From: Mycobacterium gordonae
GTDB taxonomy: Bacteria > Actinomycetota > Actinomycetes > Mycobacteriales > Mycobacteriaceae
Direction: 5' to 3'
DNA length: 64,000 bases
Assembly (NCBI RefSeq): GCF_017086405.1
Contig: NZ_CP070973.1
Coordinates: forward strand, 3,628,739-3,692,738
Part shown: in pieces, positions 17,799 through 25,733 of the stretch
Numbering within the stretch: position 1 is the stretch's first letter
How the letters are laid out: each line of letters begins with the position of its first letter
Position numbers and translations under genes: made by a program
Notes under the pieces: model-generated
The model's database searches: none
Told to the model about the DNA's origin: nothing
What the model saw: only the letters and a program-made list of their open reading frames with translations

Positions 17799-18908
17799 TC
17801 ACGAGATGGCGTTCACCGCGGTGGACAATCGCGCGCGGAACGCGTCCGGAATCGGGATGTAGCCGTGGTCCGCCAAGCCGGTCTGCCCCGATCCGATGGT
17901 GCTCTGCAGAAATGCCCGGACAGCGGTGCCCTGCTGGGCATCGGGATATTTCGAGCAGACGACCTCATATGTCGCCAACACGATCGGATATGAACCGGGC
18001 TGGCTTGGCCTATAGAAGGAGATCGTGTCGAGTACCAGGTCGTTGCCCTCGTTCACGATTCCGGCCGAGGCGATGGTTCTGGCAACCGAGTCGGAGCTGA
18101 TCGCCACCGGATCCCCACCCGCCGAAGTGATGATTCGGGCCATGTCCAGATGTTGCGTCTGAGCGAACGACCACTCGTTGTAACTGATCGTCCCTTCGGT
18201 ACGCCCCACCGCCGCGGCGGTGCCGTCGTTGCCCTCGGCGCCTTCGCCGACACCACCCTTGAATTGCCTGGCGGCCCCTTTGCCCCAGGCACCGCCCGAA
18301 GCGGTGTCCAGATAACGCTGGAAGTTGTCCGACGTTCCGGAATCGTCGCTGCGGTACACCACTCGGATGGGTTCGGCGGGCAGCCTGGCCGAGCTGTTCA
18401 ACGCCGCGATCGCCGGATCGTTCCAATTGGTGATGGTGCCGTTGAAGATCTTGGCTGCGGTCGGCCCATCGAGCGTCAACGTCGAAACCCCGTCGACGTG
18501 ATAAGTGACGGCTATCGGTCCGAACACCACCGGCAGGTTCCACGCCGGCGAACCACACCGTTGCTCGGCGCCGGCGTACTCGCTCGGGTTCAACGGTGAA
18601 TCGGAGCCGCCGAAATCGGTCTGTCGTCCGATGAATTCACGGATCCCGGCACCGGACCCGTTGGCCGTGTAGTCGATCCGCTGCCCCGGGCAAGCGCGCT
18701 CGAATATGCTCACGAACCGGCTCATAGCGTTCGCCTGGGCGGTCGACCCACTGGCTGTCAGGGTGCTTTTTCCTCCACAATCCACCTTGGCGGGCGAGCT
18801 CCCGGCCGCTGAGTTCGGCGCGCTCACGTTGTCTGCACCGCCACATCCGGACAGCGTTAGGACCATCGCGGCAGCGATGGAAATGGCGCCAGGTCGGTCG
18901 AGTCGCAA
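17799..18908 (-). CDS. pstS: Phosphate-binding lipoprotein, PstS family (PstS3-like)
   Basis: A 369-residue lipoprotein that should bind inorganic phosphate for an ABC importer at the outer face of the membrane. The lipobox is LTLSGCGG with the acylated Cys at about residue 22. The mature part has STLTASGSTAQANAM, the phosphate-site loop YTANGSGAGIREF, DFGGSDSPL, RSDDSGTSDNFQRYL and C-terminal GYIPIPDAFRARLSTAVNAI, as in M. tuberculosis PstS3. Start TTG (18906-18908) follows AGAGGA at good spacing. No pstA, pstB or pstC genes are here, so it is an orphan copy. It stands between the second PPE and the DUF732 gene of module copy 2, a position with no counterpart in M. tuberculosis. Confidence 0.92.
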   Translation of the reverse strand: MRLDRPGAISIAAAMVLTLSGCGGADNVSAPNSAAGSSPAKVDCGGKSTLTASGSTAQANAMSRFVSIFERACPGQRIDYTANGSGAGIREFIGRQTDFGGSDSPLNPSEYAGAEQRCGSPAWNLPVVFGPIAVTYHVDGVSTLTLDGPTAAKIFNGTITNWNDPAIAALNSSARLPAEPIRVVYRSDDSGTSDNFQRYLDTASGGAWGKGAARQFKGGVGEGAEGNDGTAAAVGRTEGTISYNEWSFAQTQHLDMARIITSAGGDPVAISSDSVARTIASAGIVNEGNDLVLDTISFYRPSQPGSYPIVLATYEVVCSKYPDAQQGTAVRAFLQSTIGSGQTGLADHGYIPIPDAFRARLSTAVNAIS

Positions 18909-19303
18909 TTCAGTTCCTCTGATTCGGACAATCGAATTGGATTCCAGTTACCATCGATCGAGCATTCTTCCCGAGGATGTCACCGCAACGAAAGACACTA
19001 CTGGAATTGCTGTCCGCCGAAAATTAACGGTCGGTGGCATCCGTCCGTCCTGATCGTGAACGGCGATGTGGTCCCGATACTTCGGGAATTCGGAAGGCAA
19101 TCAACGCCGATGCGCACCGGCCGCCAGGGGCGCGAACGGCCGCCTGTCCGACCGCCAAGTGGCCAGTGGGTAAATAGCATGTGTATAACTGCGCGCTCAA
19201 CTGGAATTGCGGATCCACACTCGCGAAAATTGCTTACCGAAAGCCGCCCTTCGCCGATCGAGTTCGGCTGGGTCGGCACATCACCACATCCGGGAGCAGG
19301 GGA
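18909..19303. other. Divergent intergenic region, pstS-like / DUF732
   Basis: 395 bases between two divergent starts, with AT-rich patches at about 18930-19030 and 19160-19240. It must contain the promoter of the pstS-like gene and probably that of the DUF732 gene. I see no gene and no clear operator. Confidence 0.45.
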
Positions 19304-19642
19304 ATGAAAGCGCATATTCGCGCGGCTCGTCTTGTCACGGCTGGGGCGCTGGGCGCGGTGTTGGGCGCTCTGACGTTGCCGCCGGCCCACGCCGACACGA
19401 TCGACGACAAGTTCCTGGCCGCGCTGCGCTCCGAAGGCATCATCGACCACATATCCAGCGCCCACGCGATCGAGGCCGGACACTTCGTCTGCGTCAAACT
19501 CGACAACGGCATGTCACCCAACGACGTTGCCAACGACGTACTGAACAGCAGCAATATGCCCGCGTACCACTCCGGCTTCTTCGTCGGCGCGGCCATCGAC
19601 GCCTACTGCCCGCGCCACAAAGCGGAGTTGCGCGCCTCCTGA
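19304..19642 (+). CDS. Small secreted DUF732 protein (module copy 2)
   Basis: 112 residues with a clear signal peptide (KAHIRAARLVTAGALGAVLG, cleavage after AHA at about residue 31). The mature DUF732 domain is DDKFLAALRSEGIIDHISSA with Cys in HFVCVKL and DAYCPRHK. ATG 19304 follows GGGG and fits the signal length. About two thirds of the mature residues match the copy at 14380-14703, including NSS(S/N)MPA(F/Y)H(A/S)GFFVGA. It is separated from its PPE pair by the pstS-like gene, unlike copy 1. Function unknown; export is predicted. Confidence 0.9.
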   Translation: MKAHIRAARLVTAGALGAVLGALTLPPAHADTIDDKFLAALRSEGIIDHISSAHAIEAGHFVCVKLDNGMSPNDVANDVLNSSNMPAYHSGFFVGAAIDAYCPRHKAELRAS

Positions 19643-19891
19643 GAACAGGATCCCGAGAAACGCCAGGCCAGCGTCTCTCGCGCGGTGACCGCGGGAGAGT
19701 TGCCGCAGACTGCCGCGACTGCCCTCCGAAGCAGGTCAGGCGCTGTTACTGTGTCGTTACGAGAGGTCAGTCCGTATTGCCGTCTAGTGAACAAATCTCA
19801 ACCAGGCGGCGTCGCGGGCTACCTGACGCCGCGCAGTCATCTACTCTCGTCCAGGGAGCGGTTGCTGGCATTGAAATTAGGGAGGAACAGC

Positions 19892-20191
19892 ATGTCGTTC
19901 GTGACCACACAGCCGGAGGCTTTGGCGGCTGCCGCCGGAAACCTGCAGGGTATCGGCACCACGATGAGCGCTCAGAACGCAGCAGCCGCGGCACCGACCA
20001 CAGGGGTGGTTCCTGCCGCAGCGGACGAGGTCTCGGCACTGACCGCGGCGCAGTTCGCCGCGCACGCCCAGATGTACCAGGCCGTCAGTGCTCAAGCCGC
20101 GGCGATTCACGAGATGTTCGTCAACACCCTGTCGACCAGTTCCGGTTCGTACGCTGCCACCGAGGCGGCGAACGCGGCCGCCGCCGGCTGA
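19892..20191 (+). CDS. PE protein (PE18/PE19 type)
   Basis: A 99-residue PE protein consisting only of the PE domain: SFVTTQPEALAAAAGNLQGI, then helical hairpin and a C-terminal YxxxE secretion signal (YAATE, Tyr at about residue 87). ATG 19892 follows a strong AGGGAGGAA site. An in-frame extension to 19685 is not PE-like. In ESX-5 this PE forms heterodimers with PPE proteins that are bound by EspG5 and exported. It is the only short PE gene in the window, although eleven PPE genes are present. Position before esxM matches Rv1788/Rv1791. Confidence 0.93.
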   Translation: MSFVTTQPEALAAAAGNLQGIGTTMSAQNAAAAAPTTGVVPAAADEVSALTAAQFAAHAQMYQAVSAQAAAIHEMFVNTLSTSSGSYAATEAANAAAAG

Positions 20192-20509
20192 ACGACAATT
20201 TGACACACTGAGATTTCGGGACGGACAGCGGCGGACGTGAGTTCCACCGCGACGTCCCATCAGGCGGTGATTTCGGGGTGCGACGGCCGGTCGGGGCCAT
20301 CGCTCACTGATCACCTGCATTCGCCGTCAACCTGGACGCCGTTGTCCGGGTTCGACACCTTTCCGACCGTGAAGCACCCGGTGGCCGCCGGCTGACCGAA
20401 AGGAGACATTCGCAGTACTACCGGTCGGCGGATACGTCCGCGTGTAGCCGATCGGCCATCGCGTCCTGACAAAGCAGATTCGAGCAGTAACTAGCTAAGG
20501 AGAAATCAG
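20192..20509. other. PE-esxM intergenic region with a possible PPE remnant
   Basis: 318 bases. The stretch 20348-20395 reads GFDTFPTVKHPVAAG and then stops, resembling the conserved C-terminus of PPE-SVP proteins (for example GFKLTVMPRPVAAG at 31786-31830). An AAAGGAG follows at 20399-20405 without a start codon at normal spacing. Further upstream no PPE similarity can be seen. The end of the region holds the AAGGAG of esxM. Confidence 0.35.
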
Positions 20510-20806
20510 GTGACTTCACGTTTCATGACCGACCCGCACGCAATGCGGGACATGGCGGGCCGTTTCGAGACGCACGCCCAGACCGTTGAGGACGAGGCCC
20601 GTCGTATGTGGGCGTCCGCGCAGAACATCTCCGGCGCCGGCTGGAGCGGTCTGGCCTCGGCCACCTCGCTGGACACCATGGGTCAGATGAACACGGCGTT
20701 CCGCAACATCGTGAACATGCTGCACGGCGTGCGCGACGGACTCGTCCGCGACGCGAACAACTACGAGCAGCAAGAGCAGGCTTCCCAGCAGATCCTCAGC
20801 AGCTAG
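20510..20806 (+). CDS. esxM: ESAT-6-like protein EsxM (WXG100, QILSS family)
   Basis: A 98-residue WXG100 protein, secreted by ESX-5 as a heterodimer with EsxN. WSG lies at the hairpin turn (Trp45). The C-terminal tail carries the YxxxE export signal YEQQEQ (Tyr about 85) and ends QASQQILSS, typical of the QILSS subfamily. Start GTG 20510 follows AAGGAG. The sequence is nearly that of M. tuberculosis EsxM, here complete (in several M. tuberculosis lineages the gene is shortened by a stop). esxN follows after 59 bases. Confidence 0.97.
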   Translation: MTSRFMTDPHAMRDMAGRFETHAQTVEDEARRMWASAQNISGAGWSGLASATSLDTMGQMNTAFRNIVNMLHGVRDGLVRDANNYEQQEQASQQILSS

Positions 20807-20865
20807 CCACCACAGCTTTCGAAGCACTGGCTGCGTACGCTTTCGCACGATAGGAGAACACCGAT

Positions 20866-21150
20866 ATGACCATTAATTACCAATTCGGGGATGTGGATGC
20901 CCACGGCGCTCTCATCCGCGCGCAGGCCGCCAACTTGGAGGCCGAGCACCAGGCCATCGTTCGCGATGTGCTGGCTGCCGGTGACTTCTGGGGCGGCGCC
21001 GGTTCGGTGGCTTGCCAGGAGTTCATCGCCCAGTTGGGCCGCAACTTCCAGGTGATCTACGAGCAGGCCAACGCCCACGGCCAAAAGGTTCAGTCAGCCG
21101 GCAGCAACATGGCGCAGACCGACAGCGCCGTCGGCTCCAGCTGGGCCTAA
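20866..21150 (+). CDS. esxN: ESAT-6-like protein EsxN (Mtb9.9 family)
   Basis: A 94-residue WXG100 protein, partner of EsxM and marker substrate of ESX-5. The turn motif is WGG (Trp42) in GDFWGGAGSVACQEF, with helices on both sides. It ends AQTDSAVGSSWA, like M. tuberculosis EsxN, EsxI, EsxO and EsxV. ATG 20866 follows TAGGAGA. A long hairpin starts 17 bases after its stop and probably ends or limits the PE-esxM-esxN transcript. Confidence 0.97.
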   Translation: MTINYQFGDVDAHGALIRAQAANLEAEHQAIVRDVLAAGDFWGGAGSVACQEFIAQLGRNFQVIYEQANAHGQKVQSAGSNMAQTDSAVGSSWA

Positions 21151-21166
21151 AACCGAACTTCAGGCG

Positions 21167-21197
21167 CGGCAGCACACCAATTACTGGTGTGCTGCCG
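21167..21197 (+). terminator. Strong hairpin between esxN and espG5
   Basis: Perfect 13-base arms (21167-21179 and 21185-21197) enclose a 5-base loop, ATTAC. The stem can be extended by G-T and C-G pairs. No T-run follows, as is usual for mycobacterial hairpins. It could terminate part of the transcription, or protect the 3' end of the esx mRNA, so that PE/Esx proteins are made in excess of the secretion apparatus. Confidence 0.75.
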
Positions 21198-21249
21198 TGT
21201 CCTGCAGTTAACTGGAAGTTCGAATGGAATAACGACCGTTGAGGTAGGG

Positions 21250-22152
21250 ATGGATCAACAGAGCACCCGCACCGACATCACCGTCAACGTTGACGGCTTT
21301 TGGATGCTTCAGGCGTTGCTGGATATCCGGCACGTCGCGCCGGAGTTGAGGTGCCGGCCGTACGTATCCACCGACAACAATGACTGGCTCAACGAGCATC
21401 CGGGCATGGCGGTGATGCGCGAACAGGGCATTGTCGTCGGCGACGAGGTCAACGAGCAGGTAGCCGCCCGGATGAAGGTGCTCGCCGCGCCGGACATCGA
21501 GGTCGTTGCGCTGTTGTCCCGCGGCAAGCTGCTCTACGGCGTGGTCGACGACGAGAACCAGCCTCCCGGTTCACGCGACATCCCCGACAACGAGTTCCGC
21601 GTGGTATTGGCCCGCCGCGCCAACCACTGGGTCTCGGCCGTGCGGGTCGGCAACGACATCACCGTCGACGACGTCGTCGTCTCGGACAGCGCCTCGATCG
21701 CCGCACTGGTGATCGACGGCCTCGAGTCGATTCATCACGCGGATCCGGCGGCCATCAACGCCGTCAACGTGCCCCTGGAAGAGATGCTCGAGGCCACCAA
21801 GTCGTGGCAGGAGTCGGGCTTCAACGTCTTTTCCGGTGGAGACCTGCGACGCATGGGCATCAGCGCCTCCACGGTCGCCGCGCTGGGTCAGGCATTGTCC
21901 GACCCCGCGGCCGAGGTTGCGGTGTACGCGCGCCAGTACCGAGACGACGCCAAAGGCCCCAGCGCCTCCGTCCTGTCTCTCAAGGACGGGTCCGGCGGTC
22001 GCATCGCGCTCTACCAACAGGCCAGGACGGCCGGTTCCGGCGAAGCGTGGCTGGCTATCTGCCCAGCCACCCCACAGCTGGTGCAGGTCGGGGTCAAGAC
22101 GGTTTTGGACACTTTGCCCTACGGCGAGTGGAAATCACACAGCAGGGTTTAA
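21250..22152 (+). CDS. espG5: ESX-5 PE/PPE chaperone EspG5
   Basis: A 300-residue cytosolic chaperone. EspG5 binds the tip of the PPE helical hairpin in PE-PPE dimers, keeps them soluble and directs them to ESX-5. ATG 21250 gives the family N-terminus DQQSTRTDITVNVDGFWMLQ and follows GAGGTAGGG; the frame is open upstream to 21187 but without family match. EspG landmarks are PYVSTDNNDWLNEHPG, IPDNEFRVVLARR and GGRIALYQQARTAGSGEAWL. The protein is nearly identical to Rv1794. Conservation here contrasts with the rapid change of the PPE genes it serves. Confidence 0.97.
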   Translation: MDQQSTRTDITVNVDGFWMLQALLDIRHVAPELRCRPYVSTDNNDWLNEHPGMAVMREQGIVVGDEVNEQVAARMKVLAAPDIEVVALLSRGKLLYGVVDDENQPPGSRDIPDNEFRVVLARRANHWVSAVRVGNDITVDDVVVSDSASIAALVIDGLESIHHADPAAINAVNVPLEEMLEATKSWQESGFNVFSGGDLRRMGISASTVAALGQALSDPAAEVAVYARQYRDDAKGPSASVLSLKDGSGGRIALYQQARTAGSGEAWLAICPATPQLVQVGVKTVLDTLPYGEWKSHSRV

Positions 22153-22427
22153 CAGCGCCGTTACCAAACGCGCAGTGTAACAACATTTTTGAACATAAAA
22201 TGCGAGCAAGATGTCAACACGGCATACTGCTCTGGAACGGGCTGCAAACTAAATCGCACTACGTCAACCACAACCAATAACCGCGAGGCGAGGCAAATGA
22301 AATCGGAGTCAGTCCAGCCGCAGCGCTATCCGGGCTGCAAAGTCGCAGCCGCCCCGGTCAGCGCACCGGCAAAGCCGCCCACGCGATCGACAACCTATTC
22401 ATTCGTTAGGGCAGGGGGTGCAGGACG
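22153..22427. other. espG5-eccD5 intergenic region, AT-rich
   Basis: 275 bases that include one of the most AT-rich parts of the locus (about 22170-22290), a likely promoter region for the eccD5-mycP5-eccE5-eccA5 operon. A 44-residue open frame at 22297-22431 ends on the eccD5 start and is listed separately. Confidence 0.5.
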
Positions 22428-22431
22428 ATGA
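22297..22431 (+). CDS. Possible 44-residue leader peptide coupled to eccD5
   Basis: The frame starts KSESVQPQRYPGCKVAAAP at ATG 22297 after GAGGCGAGG. Its TGA overlaps the ATG of eccD5 by the ATGA arrangement used at the other junctions of this operon. Third-position GC is only moderate and no family is recognised. Chance occurrence is possible; coupling of eccD5 translation is the inferred role. Confidence 0.3.
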   Translation: MKSESVQPQRYPGCKVAAAPVSAPAKPPTRSTTYSFVRAGGAGR

Positions 22432-23939
22432 CCGCAGTAGCTGATGCGCCACAGACTGACATTGAGGGCGTTTCCTCGCCCCGGGCTGTGGTCGTCGGGA
22501 TCATGGCCGGCGAGGGTGTCCAGATCGGCGTTCTGCTGGACGCCAACGCCCCCGTCTCGGTGATGACCGACCCACTTCTGAAGGTGATCAACGGGCGGCT
22601 CCGGGAACTGGGGGAGACCCCTCTGGAGTCCAGCGGGCGTGGGCGGTGGGCGCTGTGCCTGGTCGACGGCACGCCGCTGCGTGCCACCCAGTCGCTGACC
22701 GAACAGGACGTCTACGACGGCGACCGGCTGTGGATCCGGTTCATCGCCGACACCGAGCACCGATCGCAGGTCATCGAGCACATCTCGACCGCGGTTTCGG
22801 CCAACCTCAGCAAGAGGTTCGCCTCGATCGACCCGATCGTCGCCCTGCAGGTCGGCGCGACGATGGTGGCGTCGGGCGTGGTGCTGGCCTCCGGTGTGCT
22901 CGGCTGGTGGCGTTGGCACCACAACACCTGGCTGACCACGATCTTCACCGCGATCGTCGGTGCCCTCGTGTTGACCGTGTCGGTGATGCTGCTGATGCGC
23001 GCCAAGACCGACGCGGACCGCCGGGTCGCCGACATCATGCTGATGAGCGGACTGGTTCCGGTCACGGTGGCGGCCGCCTCGGCGCCGCCCGGCCCGGTCG
23101 GGTCGCCACAAGCCGTGTTGGGCTTCGGCGTACTGGCCGTGGCGGCGGCGTTGGCGCTGCGCTTCACCGGTCGCCGGCTCGCGGTGTACACCGCGATCGT
23201 GACCATTGCCGGACTCGCGACCATCGCCAGCCTGGCCAGGATGGTGGCCGCCACCAGTGCCGTGACCTTGCTTTCCTGCCTGGTGCTGGCCAGCGTGATC
23301 CTCTACCACGCCGCCCCGGCGCTGTCCCGGCGGCTCGCCGGCATCCGGCTGCCGGTCTTCCCGTCCGCGACCAGCCGTTGGGTGTTCGAGGCCCGGCCGG
23401 ACCTGCCGACCACCGTGGTGCGCTCCGAGGGCGGCCCGCCGACCCTCGAGGGCCCGGCGTCAGTGCGCGACGTGCTGCTGCAGGCCGAACGGGCACGTTC
23501 GTTCCTGAGTGGTCTGCTGGTGGGGCTCGGCGTGTTGATGGTCATCTGCCTGACCGCGCTGTCCAACCCGCACACCCACGAGCGGTGGTTGCCACTGCTC
23601 CTGGTGGGCTTCACCGCCGGGTTCCTGCTGCTGCGCGGCCGGTCGTACGTGGACCGCTGGCAGTCGATCACCCTGGCCGCCACCGCGGTGCTGATCGTCG
23701 CGGCGGTGCTGGTGCGTTACGCGCTGGTGCTGTCCTCACCGCTGTCGGTGTCGATCGCCGCAGCCATCCTGGTGGCGCTGCCGGCCGCGGGTCTGACCGC
23801 TGCGGCCGTCGTGCCCAACACCGTGTACAGCCCGCTGTTCCGCAAGTTCGTGGAATGGCTCGAGTACCTATGCCTCATGCCGATCTTCCCGCTGGCATTG
23901 TGGTTGATGAATGTCTATGCAGCGATCCGATACCGGTAG
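22428..23939 (+). CDS. eccD5: ESX-5 membrane channel component EccD5
   Basis: A 503-residue core subunit of ESX-5. A cytosolic ubiquitin-like domain (about residues 20-110, RAVVVGIMAGEGVQIGVLLD) precedes about eleven transmembrane helices (from residue 135 on) that form the ring around the channel. ATG 22428 follows GGTGCAGGACG. The last 23 bases overlap mycP5. Orthologue of Rv1795. Length and the hydrophobic pattern are complete, with no sign of damage. Confidence 0.97.
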   Translation: MTAVADAPQTDIEGVSSPRAVVVGIMAGEGVQIGVLLDANAPVSVMTDPLLKVINGRLRELGETPLESSGRGRWALCLVDGTPLRATQSLTEQDVYDGDRLWIRFIADTEHRSQVIEHISTAVSANLSKRFASIDPIVALQVGATMVASGVVLASGVLGWWRWHHNTWLTTIFTAIVGALVLTVSVMLLMRAKTDADRRVADIMLMSGLVPVTVAAASAPPGPVGSPQAVLGFGVLAVAAALALRFTGRRLAVYTAIVTIAGLATIASLARMVAATSAVTLLSCLVLASVILYHAAPALSRRLAGIRLPVFPSATSRWVFEARPDLPTTVVRSEGGPPTLEGPASVRDVLLQAERARSFLSGLLVGLGVLMVICLTALSNPHTHERWLPLLLVGFTAGFLLLRGRSYVDRWQSITLAATAVLIVAAVLVRYALVLSSPLSVSIAAAILVALPAAGLTAAAVVPNTVYSPLFRKFVEWLEYLCLMPIFPLALWLMNVYAAIRYR

Positions 23940-25733
23940 CAGCCGCTCGCGGCGCGGTCGTGCGATAAGCACGACCGTTGCCGCGATGCTGCTGACCTCC
24001 GGCGCGCTCGCCGGAATGCCACCTGCATATGCGATTGCGCCTCCGCAGATTGATCCGGGGGCGCTTCCTCCTGACAGCCCGCCCGGGCCGATCGCGCCCA
24101 TGAAGCAGAACTCCTACTGCACGGAGGTCGGGGTGCTGCCCGGCACCGACTTCAAGGTGCCACCGAAATACATGGAGATGCTGAACCTCAACGAGGCATG
24201 GCAGTTCGGCCGCGGCGAAGGCGTCAAGGTCGCCGTCATCGACACGGGCGTGACCCCGCACCCGAGGTTGCCGCGCCTGATTCCGGGTGGCGACTATGTG
24301 ATGGCCGGGGGCGACGGCCTGTCTGACTGTGACGCCCATGGCACCTTGGTGGCCTCGATGATCGCCGGAGCGCCCGCCAACGGTGCGTCGCCTCCGCCAG
24401 CGTCACCGCGCCGGCCGGTCACCATTCCGACCACCGAGAAGCCGCCACCACCACAGACGGTCACCCTCTCGCCGGTACCCGGCCCGACCATCACAGTGAT
24501 TCCGGCGCCGCCCTCGCAGTCGGAAGGGGCTGGGCCCGGCCCGGCGCCCGGCCCCGGTCAGGCCCCGTCGGCCAACCGCGGCGGCGGAACCGTGACGATC
24601 CCCGGCTACGCGGGGGGCGGCAAGGTGCATCCGGTCGACCACCCGCGCGTCCCGTACCCGCTTGCTCCGTCGACCACCTCGACGTCACCCAGCCCGACTT
24701 CCTCAACGTCGGCCACGTCTTCGTCGTCGACCCCGCCACCGCCTCCGCCGCCGAGTCCCAATGCGGCACCGCCGGACGCGTTCAGCGGGATCGCGCCCGA
24801 CGTCGAGGTGATCTCGATCCGGCAGTCCAGCCAGGCGTTCGGTCTCAAAGACGCCTATACCGGCGACGAGGACCCCCAGACGGTGGCCAAGATCGACAGC
24901 GTCGAGACGATGGCGCGCGCGATCGTGCATGCGGCCAACATGGGAGCCTCGGTAATCAACATCTCCGACGTGACCTGCATGAGCGCGCGCAACGTAGTCG
25001 ACCAACGGACCCTGGGCGCCGCGGTGCACTATGCCGCGGTCGACAAGAACGCGCTGATCGTGGCCGCGGCTGGGGACAGCAGCAAGAAGGACTGCAAGCA
25101 GAACACCATCTTCGACCCGTTGTCGCCCAACGACCCACGCGCCTGGAACGCCGTCAGCACTGTGGTGACACCGTCGTGGTTCAGTGACTACGTGCTCACG
25201 GTCGGGGCCGTCGACACCAGCGGCCAGCCGTTGTCACAGATGAGCATCGCCGGGCCGTGGGTGTCGATCTCCGCACCTGGTACCGACGTCATGGGGCTCT
25301 CGCCCCGCGACGACGGCTTGGTCAACGCGATCGACGGTCCGGACAACACGCTGCTGGTTCCCGCGGGCACCAGTTTCGCGACCGCGATCGTCTCGGGGTG
25401 GCCGCACTCGTGCGTGCCAAGTTCCCGGAACTGTCTGCATACCAGGTCATGCACCGGTTGATTCACACGGCCAGGCCGCCCGCACGTGGCGTCGACAACC
25501 AGGTCGGTTACGGTGTGGTCGACCCGGTGGCGGCATTGACATGGGATGTCCCGCAAGGGCCCGCCCAGGCACCTAAACAACTTTCGGCGCCGCTGTCGCT
25601 GCCGAAGCCGCCCGCCCCGCGCAACATGGCGCCGGTGTGGGTGGCCACCGGGGGCCTGGCTGCGGCATTACTGATAGGCGGAGCAGTGTTCGGTACAGCG
25701 TCATTGATGCGACGATCGCGGAAACAACGATGA
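23917..25733 (+). CDS. mycP5: Mycosin protease MycP5, with one apparent frameshift
   Basis: Membrane-anchored subtilisin-like protease that stabilises the ESX-5 complex. Signal peptide to about residue 39 (PPAYA); catalytic Asp109 (VIDTGV), His141 (DAHGTL) and Ser486 (AGTSFATAIVSG); a long Pro-rich insertion (about 155-280); C-terminal helix VWVATGGLAAALLIGGAVFG and basic tail. After IVSG the reading frame breaks at the G-run 25395-25398: one more G gives VAALVRAKFPELSAYQVMH and the rest of the protein. Corrected length is about 605 residues against 585 in M. tuberculosis. As written the frame stops at 25461 without the membrane anchor. ATG 23911 is an alternative start. The stop overlaps eccE5 by four bases. 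Because mycosins are needed for secretion, a sequencing error is likely. Confidence 0.9.

Larger units (their letters stand above)
11249..19642 (+). repeat. Tandem duplication: PPE-PPE-DUF732, copies 1 and 2
   Basis: Copy 1 is 11249-14703, copy 2 is 15320-19642. First PPE, second PPE and DUF732 correspond in order and orientation; the ferredoxin gene lies between the copies and a pstS-like gene is inserted in copy 2. Confidence 0.8.
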
